64,000 nucleotides of DNA, taken from Betaproteobacteria bacterium LSUCC0117. GTDB lineage: Bacteria; Pseudomonadota; Gammaproteobacteria; Burkholderiales; Burkholderiaceae_C. The position numbers and the translations under genes were made by a program. Under the pieces are notes generated by a model that saw nothing but the letters and a program-made list of their open reading frames with translations, made no database searches and was not told the DNA's origin. Where the stretch lies: NCBI GenBank assembly GCA_030441535.1, contig JAUJFZ010000005.1, positions 62,001-126,000 of the forward strand, read 5' to 3'. Below, one piece after another: positions 44,428-53,178 of this stretch (its first letter is position 1; the number at the start of each line of letters is the position of its first letter).

Positions 44428-45630
44428 TTACCAGGTGGTTTCGCGCTCGGGGGTGGCACTGATCTGGTGAATGCTCAGGTCAGCGCCCTCATGTTCCTCT
44501 TCGGGTGTGAGCCGCAGACCCATGCTGGCGCGCAAAACACCGTACACCACCAGACCACCCGCTACAGCCCAGACTAACCCCAGTGCACTGCCGATCAGCT
44601 GCGATATAAAGGACACGCCTCCCAAACCGCCGAAGGTAGTTGAGCCGAAGATGCCAGCGGCGATACCCCCCCAGGTGCCGCACAAACCGTGTAACGGCCA
44701 GACGCCAAGTACGTCGTCGATTCTCCAGATGTTTTGAACGCGCGTAAATAGCTGGACAAAAAGCCAGCCAGCAACCAAGCCGACGGTTAATGCACCTAAA
44801 GGGTGCATGATGTCTGAGCCCGCACAAACCGCGACCAGACCGGCCAAGGGCCCGTTGTGGACAAAGCCAGGGTCATTCTTGCCCGCCACGAGGGCTGCCA
44901 GTGTGCCGCCGACCATGGCCATGAGAGAGTTCACAGCAACCAAACCGGAAATGTTTTCAAGCCGTTGCGCGCTCATCACGTTGAAGCCAAACCAGCCAAC
45001 GCACAAAATCCAGGCGCCTAATGACAAGAAGGGAATGCTGGATGGGGGGTGTGCGCTCAGAGAGCCGTCTTTGCGGTAGCGGTTGTAGCGGGCGCCTAAG
45101 AGCAGCACCGCTGGCAAGGCGATCCATCCGCCGATGCTGTGGACCACCACAGAGCCTGCAAAGTCATGAAAGCTGGCGCCAAACTGGGTTTCCAGCCACG
45201 CTTGGAAGCCGAAGTTGCCGTTCCAAATGATGCCCTCGAAAAAAGGGTAAACGAACCCGACGATCACCGCAGTTGCCACCAATTGCGGCCAGAATTTCGC
45301 CCGTTCGGCGATGCCGCCAGAGATGATGGCGGGAATGGCCGCAGCGAAAGTCAGCAGGAAGAAGAACTTCACCAACTCATAGCCGTTTTGCTGTGCCAGT
45401 TGTTCTGCACCGATGAAGAAGTGGGTGCCGTAGGCGACCCCGTAGCCGACCATGAAATAAACGACGGTCGAGACGGAAAAGTCCACCAAGATCTTGACCA
45501 AGGCATTGACCTGGTTCTTTTTGCGAACCGTGCCCAACTCTAAAAAAGCGAAGCCCGCGTGCATGGCCAAAACCATGATGCCGCCGAGCAAGATAAAGAG
45601 CGCATCTGCGCCCTGTTTTAGTGCGTCCAT
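44428..45630 (-). CDS. amtB: Ammonium transporter AmtB
   Basis: This protein of about 400 residues is an 11-helix ammonium channel. Key patterns are AFLELGTVRKKNQVNALVKILVDFSV, FAGSVVVHSIGGW with the first pore histidine, and DDVLGVWPLHGLCGTWGG with the second. I place the start at 45630; the open frame continues to 45693 without similarity. No glnK lies beside it, and no signal peptide is seen, which differs from E. coli AmtB. Confidence 0.92.
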   Translation of the reverse strand: MDALKQGADALFILLGGIMVLAMHAGFAFLELGTVRKKNQVNALVKILVDFSVSTVVYFMVGYGVAYGTHFFIGAEQLAQQNGYELVKFFFLLTFAAAIPAIISGGIAERAKFWPQLVATAVIVGFVYPFFEGIIWNGNFGFQAWLETQFGASFHDFAGSVVVHSIGGWIALPAVLLLGARYNRYRKDGSLSAHPPSSIPFLSLGAWILCVGWFGFNVMSAQRLENISGLVAVNSLMAMVGGTLAALVAGKNDPGFVHNGPLAGLVAVCAGSDIMHPLGALTVGLVAGWLFVQLFTRVQNIWRIDDVLGVWPLHGLCGTWGGIAAGIFGSTTFGGLGGVSFISQLIGSALGLVWAVAGGLVVYGVLRASMGLRLTPEEEHEGADLSIHQISATPERETTW

Positions 45631-45754
45631 GAGGAGTTTCCTGAAGTTTTGCTTATTTTTGGTGCGAAAGAACCCCTCCACACCGTGATGCACCGTTTCT
45701 AAGCAATTAGCAAGCCATCTGACGACAAATGGTGCGCAAAAGCGGGCGTCTTGC

Positions 45755-45760
45755 TATACT
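45755..45760 (+). promoter_or_regulatory. Putative -10 element of the metX riboswitch transcript
   Basis: TATACT matches a sigma70 -10 element and would start transcription near 45767, right at the 5' edge of the riboswitch. The -35 is poorly defined. Confidence 0.45.
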
Positions 45761-45767
45761 TCACGAC

Positions 45768-45823
45768 AAGCGCTGATTTGCTCCGGCTTGCGGGCGCTTT
45801 TTATAAATACAGCTAAAAACGGA
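45768..45823 (+). ncRNA. SAM-II (SAM-alpha) riboswitch upstream of metX
   Basis: The region reproduces the compact SAM-II pseudoknot: P1 is AAGCGC (45768-45773) with GCGCTT (45794-45799); TGATTTG, CTTGC and the AGCTAAAA signature are all present and spaced as in known SAM-II RNAs; the loop TCCG (45782-45785) can pair with CGGA (45820-45823). It lies directly upstream of metX, a typical SAM-II target. On binding SAM it would lower methionine biosynthesis. A terminator with a matching anti-terminator follows. Confidence 0.87.
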
Positions 45824-45843
45824 TCGCTCGATTAAGACCCGGC

Positions 45844-45870
45844 CCCGTTTTTGGTGAAACGGGTTTTTTT
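45844..45870 (+). terminator. Intrinsic terminator just before metX
   Basis: CCCGTTT (45844-45850) pairs with AAACGGG (45857-45863), followed by T7, only 5 bp before the metX ATG. The 5' arm CCGTTTTT (45845-45852) is perfectly complementary to AAAAACGG (45815-45822) in the riboswitch pseudoknot, so SAM binding could switch between anti-termination and termination. Confidence 0.8.
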
Positions 45871-45875
45871 GCGCC

Positions 45876-47030
45876 ATGTCCTTTATTGCCGAGGCCAAGT
45901 CCTTGTCCATTAGCGACCCGCTGACGCTTCAATGTGGAGCGGTGTTGCCGAGTTACGAGCTCTCTTATGAGACCTACGGTCGCTTGAACGCGGACGCGAG
46001 CAATGCGGTCTTGATCTGTCACGCCCTGAATGCCTCGCACCACGTCGCAGGCGTTTATGCAGACGAAACGGGTGCCATCCAACCGAAGTCGGAAGGGTGG
46101 TGGGACAACATGGTGGGCCCCGGTAAGCCGGTTGATACCAACCGTTTCTTTGTGATTGGTGTGAACAACATCGGTTCGTGTTTTGGGTCGACGGGGCCGG
46201 CCAGCATCAACCCGGCAACGGGAGCTGTTTGGGGCGCTGACTTTCCGGTGGTAACCGTTGAGGATTGGGTGACGACACAGGCCAAATTGTTGGATGCGTT
46301 GGGCATCACACAATTAGCAGCCGTGATGGGTGGTAGTTTGGGCGGCATGCAGGCCACCAGCTGGACGCTTCAGTACCCTGAGCGGGTACGCCACGCGGTG
46401 GTCGTAGCCAGCGCACCTAACTTGACCGCAGAGAACATTGCATTCAACGAAGTGGCACGCCGGGCCATCGTGACCGACCCCGATTTTCATGAGGGCTTTT
46501 ACCGACGCCATGACACCTTACCGCGGCGTGGGCTGCGCATCGCACGCATGATTGGTCATATCACCTACCTCAGTGACGACGTGATGAATGCCAAGTTTGG
46601 TCGTCGCCTGCGAGATGCTGTATCGAATGCGGTGCAGCGCGACTACCACTTCACCACCCAAGGCATCGAATTCGAAATTGAGAGTTATTTGCGCTACCAG
46701 GGTGACAAGTTTGCCGAATACTTTGACGCCAATACCTACTTGCTCATCACCCGCGCACTTGACTATTTCGACCCTGCTCGCGCGTGCGGCGGCGATTTAT
46801 CCGCCGCCTTTGCACCCGTAAAGGCTAAATTTTTGTTGGTGAGTTTCTCCACTGATTGGCGTTTCTCGCCAGCCCGCAGTCGCGAGATGGTTCGTGCGTT
46901 GCTGGACAACCACCGCCGGGTGTCTTATGCCGAAGTCGATGCCCCCCACGGCCACGATGCGTTTCTGATGGACGACAGCCGATACCATGGCACCGTGCGT
47001 GCCTACTTTGACAAAGAGGTCGCTGTATGA
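45876..47030 (+). CDS. metX: Homoserine O-acyltransferase MetX
   Basis: This 384-residue alpha/beta-hydrolase-fold enzyme acylates homoserine in methionine synthesis. The nucleophile is S154 in GGSLGGMQA, with FSTDWRFSP carrying the aspartate and DAPHGHDAF the histidine. Whether it uses acetyl-CoA or succinyl-CoA is not decided by eye. It is preceded by the SAM-II riboswitch and terminator, with no clear Shine-Dalgarno sequence between the T run and ATG. It overlaps metW by four bases. Confidence 0.93.
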   Translation: MSFIAEAKSLSISDPLTLQCGAVLPSYELSYETYGRLNADASNAVLICHALNASHHVAGVYADETGAIQPKSEGWWDNMVGPGKPVDTNRFFVIGVNNIGSCFGSTGPASINPATGAVWGADFPVVTVEDWVTTQAKLLDALGITQLAAVMGGSLGGMQATSWTLQYPERVRHAVVVASAPNLTAENIAFNEVARRAIVTDPDFHEGFYRRHDTLPRRGLRIARMIGHITYLSDDVMNAKFGRRLRDAVSNAVQRDYHFTTQGIEFEIESYLRYQGDKFAEYFDANTYLLITRALDYFDPARACGGDLSAAFAPVKAKFLLVSFSTDWRFSPARSREMVRALLDNHRRVSYAEVDAPHGHDAFLMDDSRYHGTVRAYFDKEVAV

Positions 47031-47608
47031 GTGCCGACCAAACCATGCAAACCTTAGCTCAGTTGGTACCCATTGGCAGCCGTGTGTTGGACTTGGGGTG
47101 CGGTGATGGGCGGTTTCTCGCTTACCTGCAAACGCACCGGGGGTGCACCGGTTATGGCGTTGAGATCGACGACACGAAAATTCCTGCCTGCATCGCTCGC
47201 GGCGTCGATGTGTTGCAACTTAACTTGGATGAGGGCCTTCAGATGTTTGAAGACAACTCGTTCGACGTGGTGTTGCAACTCGATACCTTGCAGCATTTGC
47301 GTAATGCAGAGGTGATGTTGCGTGAAACCGCGCGTGTGGGCCGCATCGGCATCGTGGCGTTTCCCAACTTTGCGCACTGGCCGAATCGATTGCAGGTGTT
47401 GCTGGGTCGTATGCCAGTTACGAAACGCCTACCCTACCAGTGGTACAACACGCCAAATATCCGGGTCGGAACGTTTGCTGACTTTGAGGTTTTGGCGCAG
47501 GCCAATCACTTGGAAATTGAAGAAAGCTTTGGCATTGATGCGGGCAAGGTGTGCCGGTGGCTACCCAACCTGCTTGCCAGCACGGCCGTCTTTAAGTTTC
47601 ACCGCTAG
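47027..47608 (+). CDS. metW: Methionine biosynthesis protein MetW
   Basis: This 193-residue SAM-dependent methyltransferase-like protein carries VLDLGCGDGRFLAYL near residues 17-31 and GIVAFPNFAHWPNRLQ. MetW partners MetX in many proteobacteria and is needed for full homoserine acylation. The start overlaps the metX stop (ATGA). It directly abuts the convergent MFS gene, with no intergenic base. Confidence 0.92.
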   Translation: MSADQTMQTLAQLVPIGSRVLDLGCGDGRFLAYLQTHRGCTGYGVEIDDTKIPACIARGVDVLQLNLDEGLQMFEDNSFDVVLQLDTLQHLRNAEVMLRETARVGRIGIVAFPNFAHWPNRLQVLLGRMPVTKRLPYQWYNTPNIRVGTFADFEVLAQANHLEIEESFGIDAGKVCRWLPNLLASTAVFKFHR

Positions 47609-48784
47609 TCAAGCCGCCCGCGGCTTGGTAACCCGCTGTAAAGACAGCCACCACAAGCCCGCGCCAGTGATGACGACGGGCACGGCAGCGCCGATATTCA
47701 GCCAAGCCCAGCTTTGGGTATTGATGAGCGCACCGGAGGCAAACGAACTCAATGCCATCAGCAAGAAGGTGAAGAAGTTAATCGCGCCTTGCGCTTTGTC
47801 TTTCTCAGCCGGCGTGTAGGCCTCTAGTGACAGTGTTGTACTGCCGGTGAATAGGAAGTTCCAACCAACGCCTAATACGAACAACGCAACCGTGAAATGG
47901 GTCAAATCCTCCCCATTCAGCGCGACGGCAATGCATACGAGGTTGAGCAATACCCCTATACCCATGATGCGCAGCACGCCAAAGCGCTTGATCAGGTGAC
48001 CGGTAAAAAAGCCCGGCGCGAACATACCGAGAACATGCCACTCCAGGACCCATGCAATATTCTCAAAGCTCATGCCGCAGACCTGCATGGCCAGCGGTGT
48101 CGCCGCCATTAAGAGGTTCATCACCGCGTAGCCCAAAGCGGCACCGAGAGTGGCCACTACAAAGACGGGCTGTCGCCAAATTTCAGACATCGGGCGACCA
48201 GTGTCGCTGTTGCTGGTACGTTTGGGGACCGGCGGAAATTGCATTTGCGCCATGACCACCATCGACAGCAACGCGGCCACCGCCAACGTGAGGTAGGCAG
48301 CGGTAAAAGGTGTTGACGTTAGATTGCGCGTATATGCCGCCAAATTGGGCCCGACCACAGCGCCCAGCAACCCGCCGGCGAGCACCAGTGATACGGCCTT
48401 TTCTTTAGCCGTCTTATCAGCCACCTCCGCGGCTGCAAATCGGTACAGCTGGCCATTAGCGCTGTAATAGCCAGCCAAAACGGTTGCAACCACCAGCAGC
48501 CAAAAACTGCCAATGACAGACGCCCAGGCACACAGCAGCGCAGAAATAAACGCCATCAACAAACCTAACTGGAATGAGGTACGGCGCCCCCAGCGCATTT
48601 GCGATTGCGCGACCAAACCTGTGCTCAGCGCGCCGCCCACCACATAGCCTGTTACGGGTAGCGTTGCCATCCAGCCAACCGGCGCCAGCGCCAAGCCCAC
48701 CAGGCCATTGATGCCAATGAAGACCACGTTATTGGTCAGAAACAAGCCTTGCGCCAGCGCGAGTAACCAGAGATTGCGGTTCAT
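47609..48784 (-). CDS. MFS transporter
   Basis: This 391-residue protein has about 12 hydrophobic segments, and the cytoplasmic loop GRRTSFQLGLLMAFIS between helices 2 and 3 matches the MFS signature. The substrate is unknown; efflux of small molecules is typical of the branch. Its stop codon abuts metW, and it lies downstream of rsmE in the same direction, 14 bp apart. Confidence 0.85.
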   Translation of the reverse strand: MNRNLWLLALAQGLFLTNNVVFIGINGLVGLALAPVGWMATLPVTGYVVGGALSTGLVAQSQMRWGRRTSFQLGLLMAFISALLCAWASVIGSFWLLVVATVLAGYYSANGQLYRFAAAEVADKTAKEKAVSLVLAGGLLGAVVGPNLAAYTRNLTSTPFTAAYLTLAVAALLSMVVMAQMQFPPVPKRTSNSDTGRPMSEIWRQPVFVVATLGAALGYAVMNLLMAATPLAMQVCGMSFENIAWVLEWHVLGMFAPGFFTGHLIKRFGVLRIMGIGVLLNLVCIAVALNGEDLTHFTVALFVLGVGWNFLFTGSTTLSLEAYTPAEKDKAQGAINFFTFLLMALSSFASGALINTQSWAWLNIGAAVPVVITGAGLWWLSLQRVTKPRAA

Positions 48785-48798
48785 GGAGGCGTCCTGTT

Positions 48799-49545
48799 TT
48801 AGGGATTGAGCTGGCTAAATAAGTGGGTTGCGGCGATGGCAGCGGTCTCCGTGCGTAACACCCGGCTACCCAACCGGTAGGGGGAAAATCCATGCGTCAT
48901 CGCCAACTGCTCTTCTTCGGGTGTAAAACCGCCCTCAGGGCCAATTAGCACACAGGTGCGGCCGCTGGGCGTTGCGGGCGCTGCTTCCTGCGATGCTGGC
49001 GGTGCGAGCGACAAGATAACCCGCCGAGGCTCTGACGCCTCGTTATCGGCGCCTTGAGTATGCTGCTGTCCTCGCAACCAATGGGCTAAGTCAAGTGGTG
49101 TGTCGATAAGCGGTACCCGATTGCGCCCGCATTGCTCGCAGGCGCCAACGGCAATCGCCTCCCAATGGGTGCGGCGTTTGTCAGCACGTTCACCAATGAG
49201 GCGGACCACGCTGCGTTGACCCATAAGCGGTGTAATGTGCATCACGCCCAGTTCGGTTGCCTTCTCGACCAACCAGTCCATCCGTTCGTTCGCTGGCATG
49301 CACACCGCGAGTTGAACCGCGGCGGCGGCTTCACGTTCAGCCGGGTGGTGGCGCCCAATGGTTACGTCAACCGCCTGTCGGCCCATGGCGGTTATGACGG
49401 CGTCGTATTCGCCGCCACGACCATCGAACAGCGTGATCTCGCTACCCGGCTGCAAGCGCAACACTTGAATGTGTCGACTTGCTTCACGTGGCAACGTCAG
49501 GGACTGCCCGCTGGACAATGGGTCGGGGCAGTAAATGCGAGGCAT
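48799..49545 (-). CDS. rsmE: 16S rRNA (uracil1498-N3)-methyltransferase RsmE
   Basis: This 248-residue SPOUT methyltransferase methylates U1498 of 16S rRNA. The trefoil-knot SAM site is seen in LIGPEGGFTPEEEQLA and LGSRVLRTETAAIAA, with a PUA-like N-terminal domain (HIQVLRLQPGSEITLFDG). The ATG directly abuts the amgK stop, so it is likely cotranscribed with amgK. Confidence 0.94.
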   Translation of the reverse strand: MPRIYCPDPLSSGQSLTLPREASRHIQVLRLQPGSEITLFDGRGGEYDAVITAMGRQAVDVTIGRHHPAEREAAAAVQLAVCMPANERMDWLVEKATELGVMHITPLMGQRSVVRLIGERADKRRTHWEAIAVGACEQCGRNRVPLIDTPLDLAHWLRGQQHTQGADNEASEPRRVILSLAPPASQEAAPATPSGRTCVLIGPEGGFTPEEEQLAMTHGFSPYRLGSRVLRTETAAIAATHLFSQLNP

Positions 49546-50625
49546 TCAGGCACCCTCGATTTGATCGATCAGCCGGGATAAAGGCTTGAGCTCGGTATAG
49601 CGTGCAGTGGTCCCCCGCACATACGCGATGAATCGGGGCGTATCCGCAAGGTACTTGGGTTTGCCATCGCGTAGTGTGAGGCGCGCGAAAATACCCAAAA
49701 TTTTTAGGTGTCGTTGCAGGCCCATCCATTCAACCGCTTTGAAGAACGCGCCAAAATCAGTCGCCCAATCCGCGTGATTCAAGAGGCCTTTCTTGCGGGC
49801 CTGCTCCCAGTAGCGAATTGTGATGTCGATCACAAAATCGTCGTCCCATGTCCAGAAAGCGTCTCGCATCAGGCTGGCGATGTCATAAGTCACGGGCCCC
49901 GTCACCGCATCTTGAAAGTCAACAATTCCAAGTGAGCCTGCTTGGTTCACCAGTAAATTGCGCGGCATGTAGTCGCGGTGCACATACACTTGGGGTGCGT
50001 CAAGGTTGGTGGCAATGATGCGGTCAAAGCAGGTTTGTAACGCGGCGGCCTGTTTGTCATCAAGCGTGATGCCCTTGTGGCGCTGGATATACCAGTCTGG
50101 AAACAGTTGCAGCTCACGGCGCAGCAGCGCGTCGTCATAGGGCGGTAAAACGCCAGGCCGAGTAGCCAACTGCCAGCGCACCAACAAGTCGACGGCCTCC
50201 TCCATGAAGGCCCGGGCCACACGGGGCTCAGCAAAAGGCGCGCCTGGAACGGGGGCATTCGCGGCGGGGGTTTGCAATACGTCGAGCAAGGTGTAGTGCC
50301 CCAAGTCGCTGAGCAGCATGAAACCCAGTGGTTCGCTCCAATCCAGAACCGTGGGGGCGGGGAGTTGGGCCTCCGATAGCAGTTGGGCAATCCGAACAAA
50401 GGGCTCGGAGTTTTCCTTTTCAGGGGGCGCGTCCATGATGATGTAACTGTCACCATCAGTTCCCAGCACTCTGAAGTAACGCCGGAAGCTGGCATCCGCC
50501 GACGCCAAATGCAATGAGGTAGTATCCAACGCAAAGCGCGAGACCATGCCGGCAAACCAGTTGCTAAAAGCGGTTTCTCTTGCCGGGCTGGCCCACTGAA
50601 TTGAGGGGTTAGACGGGGGTTGCAT
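49546..50625 (-). CDS. amgK: Anomeric MurNAc/GlcNAc kinase AmgK
   Basis: This 359-residue aminoglycoside-phosphotransferase-fold kinase matches AmgK, which phosphorylates the anomeric position of MurNAc in cell-wall recycling. The catalytic motif is YVHRDYMPRNLLVN (D218) and the metal site is GIVDFQDAVTGPVTYD. It lies divergent from lptD, the arrangement seen in pseudomonads. The start at 50625 is chosen because similarity begins there; the frame stays open upstream. Its partner murU lies 10 kb downstream. Confidence 0.87.
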   Translation of the reverse strand: MQPPSNPSIQWASPARETAFSNWFAGMVSRFALDTTSLHLASADASFRRYFRVLGTDGDSYIIMDAPPEKENSEPFVRIAQLLSEAQLPAPTVLDWSEPLGFMLLSDLGHYTLLDVLQTPAANAPVPGAPFAEPRVARAFMEEAVDLLVRWQLATRPGVLPPYDDALLRRELQLFPDWYIQRHKGITLDDKQAAALQTCFDRIIATNLDAPQVYVHRDYMPRNLLVNQAGSLGIVDFQDAVTGPVTYDIASLMRDAFWTWDDDFVIDITIRYWEQARKKGLLNHADWATDFGAFFKAVEWMGLQRHLKILGIFARLTLRDGKPKYLADTPRFIAYVRGTTARYTELKPLSRLIDQIEGA

Positions 50626-50789
50626 TGGGATAAAGAGGGGGGGTGAAACGGGCCGTTCAGTCCGTAGGATAATGTCTCCTCCAATTGTAAGCGGCGTTGT
50701 GCGCACGGCGGCTCGGCAAACCCTCCATTGGATGACGTTCTGGGCGGCCGATGGGCCGTGGTTACTGTTTTGTTTAGATTGATGCCGGC

Positions 50790-53168
50790 ATGGCCAAAGC
50801 ACGATTTTCCTGCTCACAAATTTATCGCGCAATCCGCTTACTCGGTGCATGGGCGCCGGTTGGTTTAATGGCGACCTCCGCAGCGGTGTGGGCGCAGACG
50901 GAGGGCAATGTCGCCCTGCAACTGAGCAGTGAACTGGCGGAAACGTTACCGGTTGCGAATACCGATGAGATACCGACTTTTGTGTCGGGCCAAAGCGTCG
51001 GCGGTGAGGCTGACGTATCAACGGTGATTAAGGGTGACGCGCAGTTGCGCCGGCATGGCGTGGTGATTCGCGCCGACAAAATTGAGCACAACCTGCAAAC
51101 AGACAACGTGTTGCTTGAGGGTAACGTGAGGGTGAACCAAGGTGGTAACCGTTTTGTGGGTCCCAAAGCTGAGATCAATATTGGTACCACCGAAGGTTAT
51201 TTTGAAGCCCCACGCTTTGAAATCAACAGCGTGAATGGACTGGGCCAAGGACGCGGCAATGCAAGCCGTATCAACTTCAAAGGTCCGGAACTCACCGAGG
51301 CCGAAAACGTCACCTACTCGACATGTCCACGCCCGCCCGGCGGCACGTGGGCGCCCGATTGGTTTGTCTCTGCATCGAGTATTGAGTTTGATCAAAAAGC
51401 GGATACGGGTACCGCACGTGGCGCTGTTTTGCGGTTCAAGGGGGTCCCTGTGATTGGTTCCCCGTGGATCAGTTTCCCGCTATCTGATGAGCGCAAGTCG
51501 GGCTTTTTACCGCCCACCGTTAACCTGGATACTGTGAGTGGACTGGAATTAACTGTCCCCTACTATCTCAATATCGCGCCGAACCACGATGCCACGCTTT
51601 ATCCCACCTTCATGACGAAGCGGGGCGTGGATCTGGCCGGTGAGTACCGTTACTTGGGCACCAACTTCAGTGGTCGATTCCGCGGCGCCTACATGCCGAA
51701 CGACACGCTGCGCAACACCGACCGTTGGGGTTGGACTTGGCAGCATCAGCAGGCCCTCAACGAATCGGGTTTGCCTGTGCGTTTCAATGCGAAATTGAAC
51801 CGTGTGAGCGATGGTGACTACTGGCGTGATTTCCCTCGCTCAACAACTTCCCTCACCTCACGGTTGCTGGCCAACGACGTGTCCTTATCGACGGGCGAAA
51901 ACCTGTGGCAGACCAGTGCCGGGGCATACAAGTGGGAGACCTTGCAGTCTGCTGGCACCGACCGCATCGATGAGCCTTACGACCGTTACCAATTGGCATA
52001 CCGCGTGGGCTCGCGAGGAACGCTGGGTCGTTTTCAAGGTATGGACTGGTCGGTTGACTCTGAGTTGACGCAGTTTGACAAGCCGACCAGTAACACCCTC
52101 GACGGGCAGCGCTTGGTCGTCGCGGCGAATCTGAGCCGCCGTTACGAAACGCCCGGCGGTTACATTACGCCCGGCCTGCGTGTGCACAGCCGCAACTACC
52201 AGATGGACCAGGCTTTAACGACCGGCCCTTGGACCGGCCGCCGCCAAGCGACCGTCACTACGTCGACCTTCACGATCGACAGCGGCTTGGTATTTGATGC
52301 CGATCGCGGTGATGCCCGCCAAACCTTAGAGCCGCGCATTGTCTATGCGCAAACCCCTTACCGCAACCAAACTGGTTTGCCAAACTACGACTCGGGCGAG
52401 GTTGACTTCAACTTATCCAGTATCTACTCGCCCTATCCGTTCTCTGGTAACGATCGCGTGGCAGATACGCGCACACTGACCACTGGTTTAACGACGCGTT
52501 GGTTCAACGCAGACGGTCGTGAGAGCTTCAACCTGACAGTTGCGCAGCGTCGTCGCTTGCGTGATCAGTACCAGAGTATTGCGGACGGTGCGGCACCGCT
52601 GACAGAGTCGCTCAGCGATATCCTGTTGGGCGGCACGTTCAACCCGTCTGAGGCGTGGCGACTTGATGCCGTCTTGCAGGTTGATGCCGACACCAACCGG
52701 ACCAAGCGTTCAACCGCCCGGGTGACGTATCACCCTGGCAGTTACCGTACCGTCAGCCTGGCTTACCGCCTCCAGCGCGATGTCAGTGAATTGATTGACG
52801 TCTCTTGGCAATGGCCGCTCAATGACTTGTGGGGTGACCGAGGCGTTGATCAAGGACCGGGCAAAGGCTTGGGTGCGCCACGATGGTACAGCGTGGGGCG
52901 TGTGAACTACAGTCAGAAAGATCAGCGTGTCGCTGACATGGTCACGGGTTTTGAGTACGACGCCGGCTGCTGGGTCGGTCGCGTGGTGTTAGAGCGTGTC
53001 CAGACCGCTACCAACGAGTCGACCGATCGCCTGTTGTTCCAGCTCGAGTTCGTTGGGTTCTCCCGCATCGGCGCCAACCCATTGGCCACGCTCAGTGCCA
53101 ACATTCCGCGCTACCAGTACCTGCGTCAAGAGGTGAACCCACCCAGCCGGTTCCAAAATTACGATTGA
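50790..53168 (+). CDS. lptD: LPS assembly outer-membrane protein LptD
   Basis: This 792-residue beta-barrel inserts lipopolysaccharide into the outer leaflet. A signal peptide (to about residue 36) precedes the OstA/LptA-like periplasmic domain (about 75-180) and the C-terminal barrel. Only two cysteines remain in the mature form, C179 (TYSTCPRPPG) and C727 (DAGCWVGR), so just one inter-domain disulfide is possible, against four cysteines in E. coli. It heads lptD-surA-rsmA and is divergent from amgK. Confidence 0.95.
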   Translation: MAKARFSCSQIYRAIRLLGAWAPVGLMATSAAVWAQTEGNVALQLSSELAETLPVANTDEIPTFVSGQSVGGEADVSTVIKGDAQLRRHGVVIRADKIEHNLQTDNVLLEGNVRVNQGGNRFVGPKAEINIGTTEGYFEAPRFEINSVNGLGQGRGNASRINFKGPELTEAENVTYSTCPRPPGGTWAPDWFVSASSIEFDQKADTGTARGAVLRFKGVPVIGSPWISFPLSDERKSGFLPPTVNLDTVSGLELTVPYYLNIAPNHDATLYPTFMTKRGVDLAGEYRYLGTNFSGRFRGAYMPNDTLRNTDRWGWTWQHQQALNESGLPVRFNAKLNRVSDGDYWRDFPRSTTSLTSRLLANDVSLSTGENLWQTSAGAYKWETLQSAGTDRIDEPYDRYQLAYRVGSRGTLGRFQGMDWSVDSELTQFDKPTSNTLDGQRLVVAANLSRRYETPGGYITPGLRVHSRNYQMDQALTTGPWTGRRQATVTTSTFTIDSGLVFDADRGDARQTLEPRIVYAQTPYRNQTGLPNYDSGEVDFNLSSIYSPYPFSGNDRVADTRTLTTGLTTRWFNADGRESFNLTVAQRRRLRDQYQSIADGAAPLTESLSDILLGGTFNPSEAWRLDAVLQVDADTNRTKRSTARVTYHPGSYRTVSLAYRLQRDVSELIDVSWQWPLNDLWGDRGVDQGPGKGLGAPRWYSVGRVNYSQKDQRVADMVTGFEYDAGCWVGRVVLERVQTATNESTDRLLFQLEFVGFSRIGANPLATLSANIPRYQYLRQEVNPPSRFQNYD

Positions 53169-53178
53169 GAGTAAGCAG

